Of a DNA stretch of 64,000 bases, positions 62,225 through 64,000 are shown in pieces. The notes beneath the pieces are model-generated. The model worked only from the letters and a program-made list of their open reading frames with translations, ran no database searches and was not told where the DNA came from. Position numbers and translations under genes: made by a program. This stretch comes from an uncultured Lachnospiraceae bacterium (GTDB lineage Bacteria > Bacillota > Clostridia > Lachnospirales > Lachnospiraceae), in the NCBI GenBank assembly GCA_947086895.1, contig CAMUAR010000011.1, positions 1 through 64,000 on the forward strand. The letters are read 5' to 3'. Within the stretch, counting starts at the first letter, position 1. The number at the start of each line of letters is the position of its first letter.

Positions 62225-62334
62225 CTATTTTTTTACCTTATCTTGAGTTCTATATGATTATTGTTGCTTTATTACTATTTTAGCTTTTTATACTCTTTTT
62301 CATTATACATTTATAATTTATGGAAAACAATCCT

Positions 62335-62535
62335 TTAAATAAATCCCGCCTGTTTTTTTATACGCAGCTGCTTTAAAAACTCGTGTGTATTTGCAATTCC
62401 ATACTCGTGCAGAAATTCCTCAAACACATCGTCCAGTTCAAAATCCTGTTCGTTCATTGCCTCCCACAATCTCGCGTCAAACTCATTTTCATCAAACTCC
62501 CGGTCGTAACCCTCCATAAACTCGTAAATATCCAT
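62335..62535 (-). CDS. Small acidic hypothetical protein
   Basis: The protein has 66 residues, RBS AAAGGAGATTTCA-ATG. MDIYEFMEGYDREFDENEFD is followed by AMNEQDFELDDVFEEFLHEY and ends TNTHEFLKQLR-type basic sequence. It is strongly acidic and helical, with no family recognised. It lies 51 bases after the PAP2-type gene, probably on the same transcript. Confidence 0.65.
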   Translation of the reverse strand: MDIYEFMEGYDREFDENEFDARLWEAMNEQDFELDDVFEEFLHEYGIANTHEFLKQLRIKKQAGFI

Positions 62536-62586
62536 TGAAATCTCCTTTCATAAACCCATATCAAAATTTGGGTCAGTAAATTTATA

Positions 62587-63507
62587 CTACCGCTTTTTAT
62601 ACCGCTCTTCTGCCGCTTTGATCGCTGCCGGAAACAGAGCCATAATCCAGAGAACTACCAGAAAATACCGAATGGCATTCGCTGGCAGACTATCCCCAAG
62701 TACGATTTTCAAACCGCTTTTTAACAGCAAAGTCACAGCGATTCCCGAAAAATAACGGACAACTTGCCTGCGCCATGCGCCGCGGCATAAAAACTGTATC
62801 CTTCCTGTCTCGATATACCAGCCGACAGCAAAACCAACTCCAGCTCCGCCCGCCTTCGCGCAGTCCGACACAAGTGCTTTTGGAATCACTTCAGCATTTC
62901 CAAGAACAAGCGCATAAACAACAGCAAACACACTGATCGCCATAAGAACAATTACCACAATTTTTTTATGGTGATCCAACTGCCCGGTATTGTATAAATA
63001 GCTTACAACCAGTACAAGAACAAAAGATACTGCAAATGATACGAAAACATCCTTTGGCGTATGTACGCCAAGATACATTCGAGACATGCCAACAAGGACA
63101 ACTGCCAGTATACTGAAAAAACAGCATAAAATCTTTTTTACTTTCTGTTTTGTCTGCCATGCCGCCGCCCACAAAAAAAGAGTGCCATACATCGCGGTTG
63201 CCGCCTGTGTATGCCCGCTTGGAAACGAGTATCCGGTCGCGGTGGTCATCGCTCCTTCCACTGGAAGAAACTCTGGATCAAGCACCCACGGCCGCTCAAT
63301 CCGAAATGTTATTTTCAATATCTGTACAGCAAGACCAGAGGCAAAATAAGCGAAGCTAATCCGGTATGCAGCGCGCTTATCGATACACCAAAACAACAGG
63401 CAAAGCACAGCGACCACACACACTTCCTCACCAAACCATGTACATGCCCTGAAAAATGCAGTTCCTCCGGGCGTTCTCGCCTTCGCCAGCATCCTTAAAA
63501 AATCCAT
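62587..63507 (-). CDS. PAP2-family membrane phosphatase
   Basis: The start at 63507 is fixed by GGAGGTGCAAA; the in-frame extension to 63588 has no RBS. The product has 306 residues. Phosphatase motifs are complete: KITFRIERP (KX6RP), SFPSGHTQAA (PSGH) and SRMYLGVHTPKD (SRX5HXXXD). About eight membrane segments are visible. Such enzymes dephosphorylate lipid phosphates such as undecaprenyl pyrophosphate or phosphatidylglycerol phosphate. Substrate not determinable. The extra C-terminal membrane part is longer than in minimal PAP2 proteins. Confidence 0.9.
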   Translation of the reverse strand: MDFLRMLAKARTPGGTAFFRACTWFGEEVCVVAVLCLLFWCIDKRAAYRISFAYFASGLAVQILKITFRIERPWVLDPEFLPVEGAMTTATGYSFPSGHTQAATAMYGTLFLWAAAWQTKQKVKKILCCFFSILAVVLVGMSRMYLGVHTPKDVFVSFAVSFVLVLVVSYLYNTGQLDHHKKIVVIVLMAISVFAVVYALVLGNAEVIPKALVSDCAKAGGAGVGFAVGWYIETGRIQFLCRGAWRRQVVRYFSGIAVTLLLKSGLKIVLGDSLPANAIRYFLVVLWIMALFPAAIKAAEERYKKR

Positions 63508-63588
63508 TTTGCACCTCCTTATTTCCTTGTACAGCGCGGTTTTGCTTTCCCTATCTGCGGCATAATTCCACTGCACGGGTCTGCGCAT

Positions 63589-63620
63589 AAAAACTGCGCG
63601 GAACTTCAGTCCCGCGCAGT
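63589..63620 (-). terminator. Rho-independent terminator after rpoC
   Basis: Minus strand ACTGCGCGG, GACTGAAGTT loop, CCGCGCAGT followed by TTTTAT. It lies about 60 bases after the rpoC stop codon. Confidence 0.88.
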
Positions 63621-63681
63621 AAGCTGCCTTCCGCTTATCGTACAGCCGGACAGCAATCCATCATTCTCTAACTATTGTGTT

Positions 63682-64000
<319 letters not shown>

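Overview
The window looks like the chromosome of a low-GC, Gram-positive, spore-forming anaerobe, most likely a Lachnospiraceae/Clostridium cluster XIVa member. The support is a spoIIR gene with a sigma-F-like promoter, Firmicute-type carAB, murI, ddl, class II aldolase and rpoC, strong GGAGG ribosome binding sites and no sign of an outer membrane. No rRNA or tRNA gene was seen.

Positions 1-43,700 form an accessory, defence-island-like region read almost entirely on the minus strand. It opens with a scar in which the start of a permease gene runs into the 3' part of a type I restriction (HsdR-like) gene, next to an intact ArsR regulator. A nucleic-acid block follows (about 0.9-8.1 kb): a UvrD-type helicase with an internal nuclease motif and a C-terminal zinc ribbon, a helicase/PD-(D/E)XK-like/DEDDh-exonuclease fusion, and a methyltransferase-like protein. 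Two unrecognised proteins and an L-rhamnose mutarotase come next.

The centre of interest is 10.6-43.7 kb: four giant DUF4132 (MolR/YehI-like) paralogues with GNAT, GyrI-like and unknown genes between them; an ADP-ribosylglycohydrolase-macrodomain fusion; a RloA/RloB (AbiL-like) pair; a SWIM - VWA - DUF5682 operon; a PcrA-like helicase with an extra zinc domain; and a MoxR AAA+ ATPase. MoxR, DUF5682, VWA, SWIM and DUF4132 are the components of the E. coli yehL-yehM-yehP-yehQ/yehI locus. Here the DUF4132 part is expanded to four diverged copies and combined with ADP-ribose-processing and abortive-infection genes.

Upstream of MoxR (44,022-44,455) is an array of four 113-bp tandem repeats. Every unit folds into the same set of stems, with compensatory base changes between units and an (extended) -10 promoter motif at the unit start. 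I do not recognise it as a known RNA class. A cytoplasmic GH30-type glycosidase follows.

From about 46 kb the window turns into ordinary chromosome: small conserved genes, a GntR/membrane-protein pair, carAB with a long leader containing a terminator-like hairpin, a DUF1934 protein, murI, ddl, spoIIR, ugd, fba, a PAP2-type membrane phosphatase and the 3' end of rpoC. Six unrelated genes across the window carry the same roughly 45-bp leader cassette: a small GC hairpin followed by GGAATG-N-GAGG-N4-6-ATG. It fixes several start codons and looks like a dispersed translation-initiation element.
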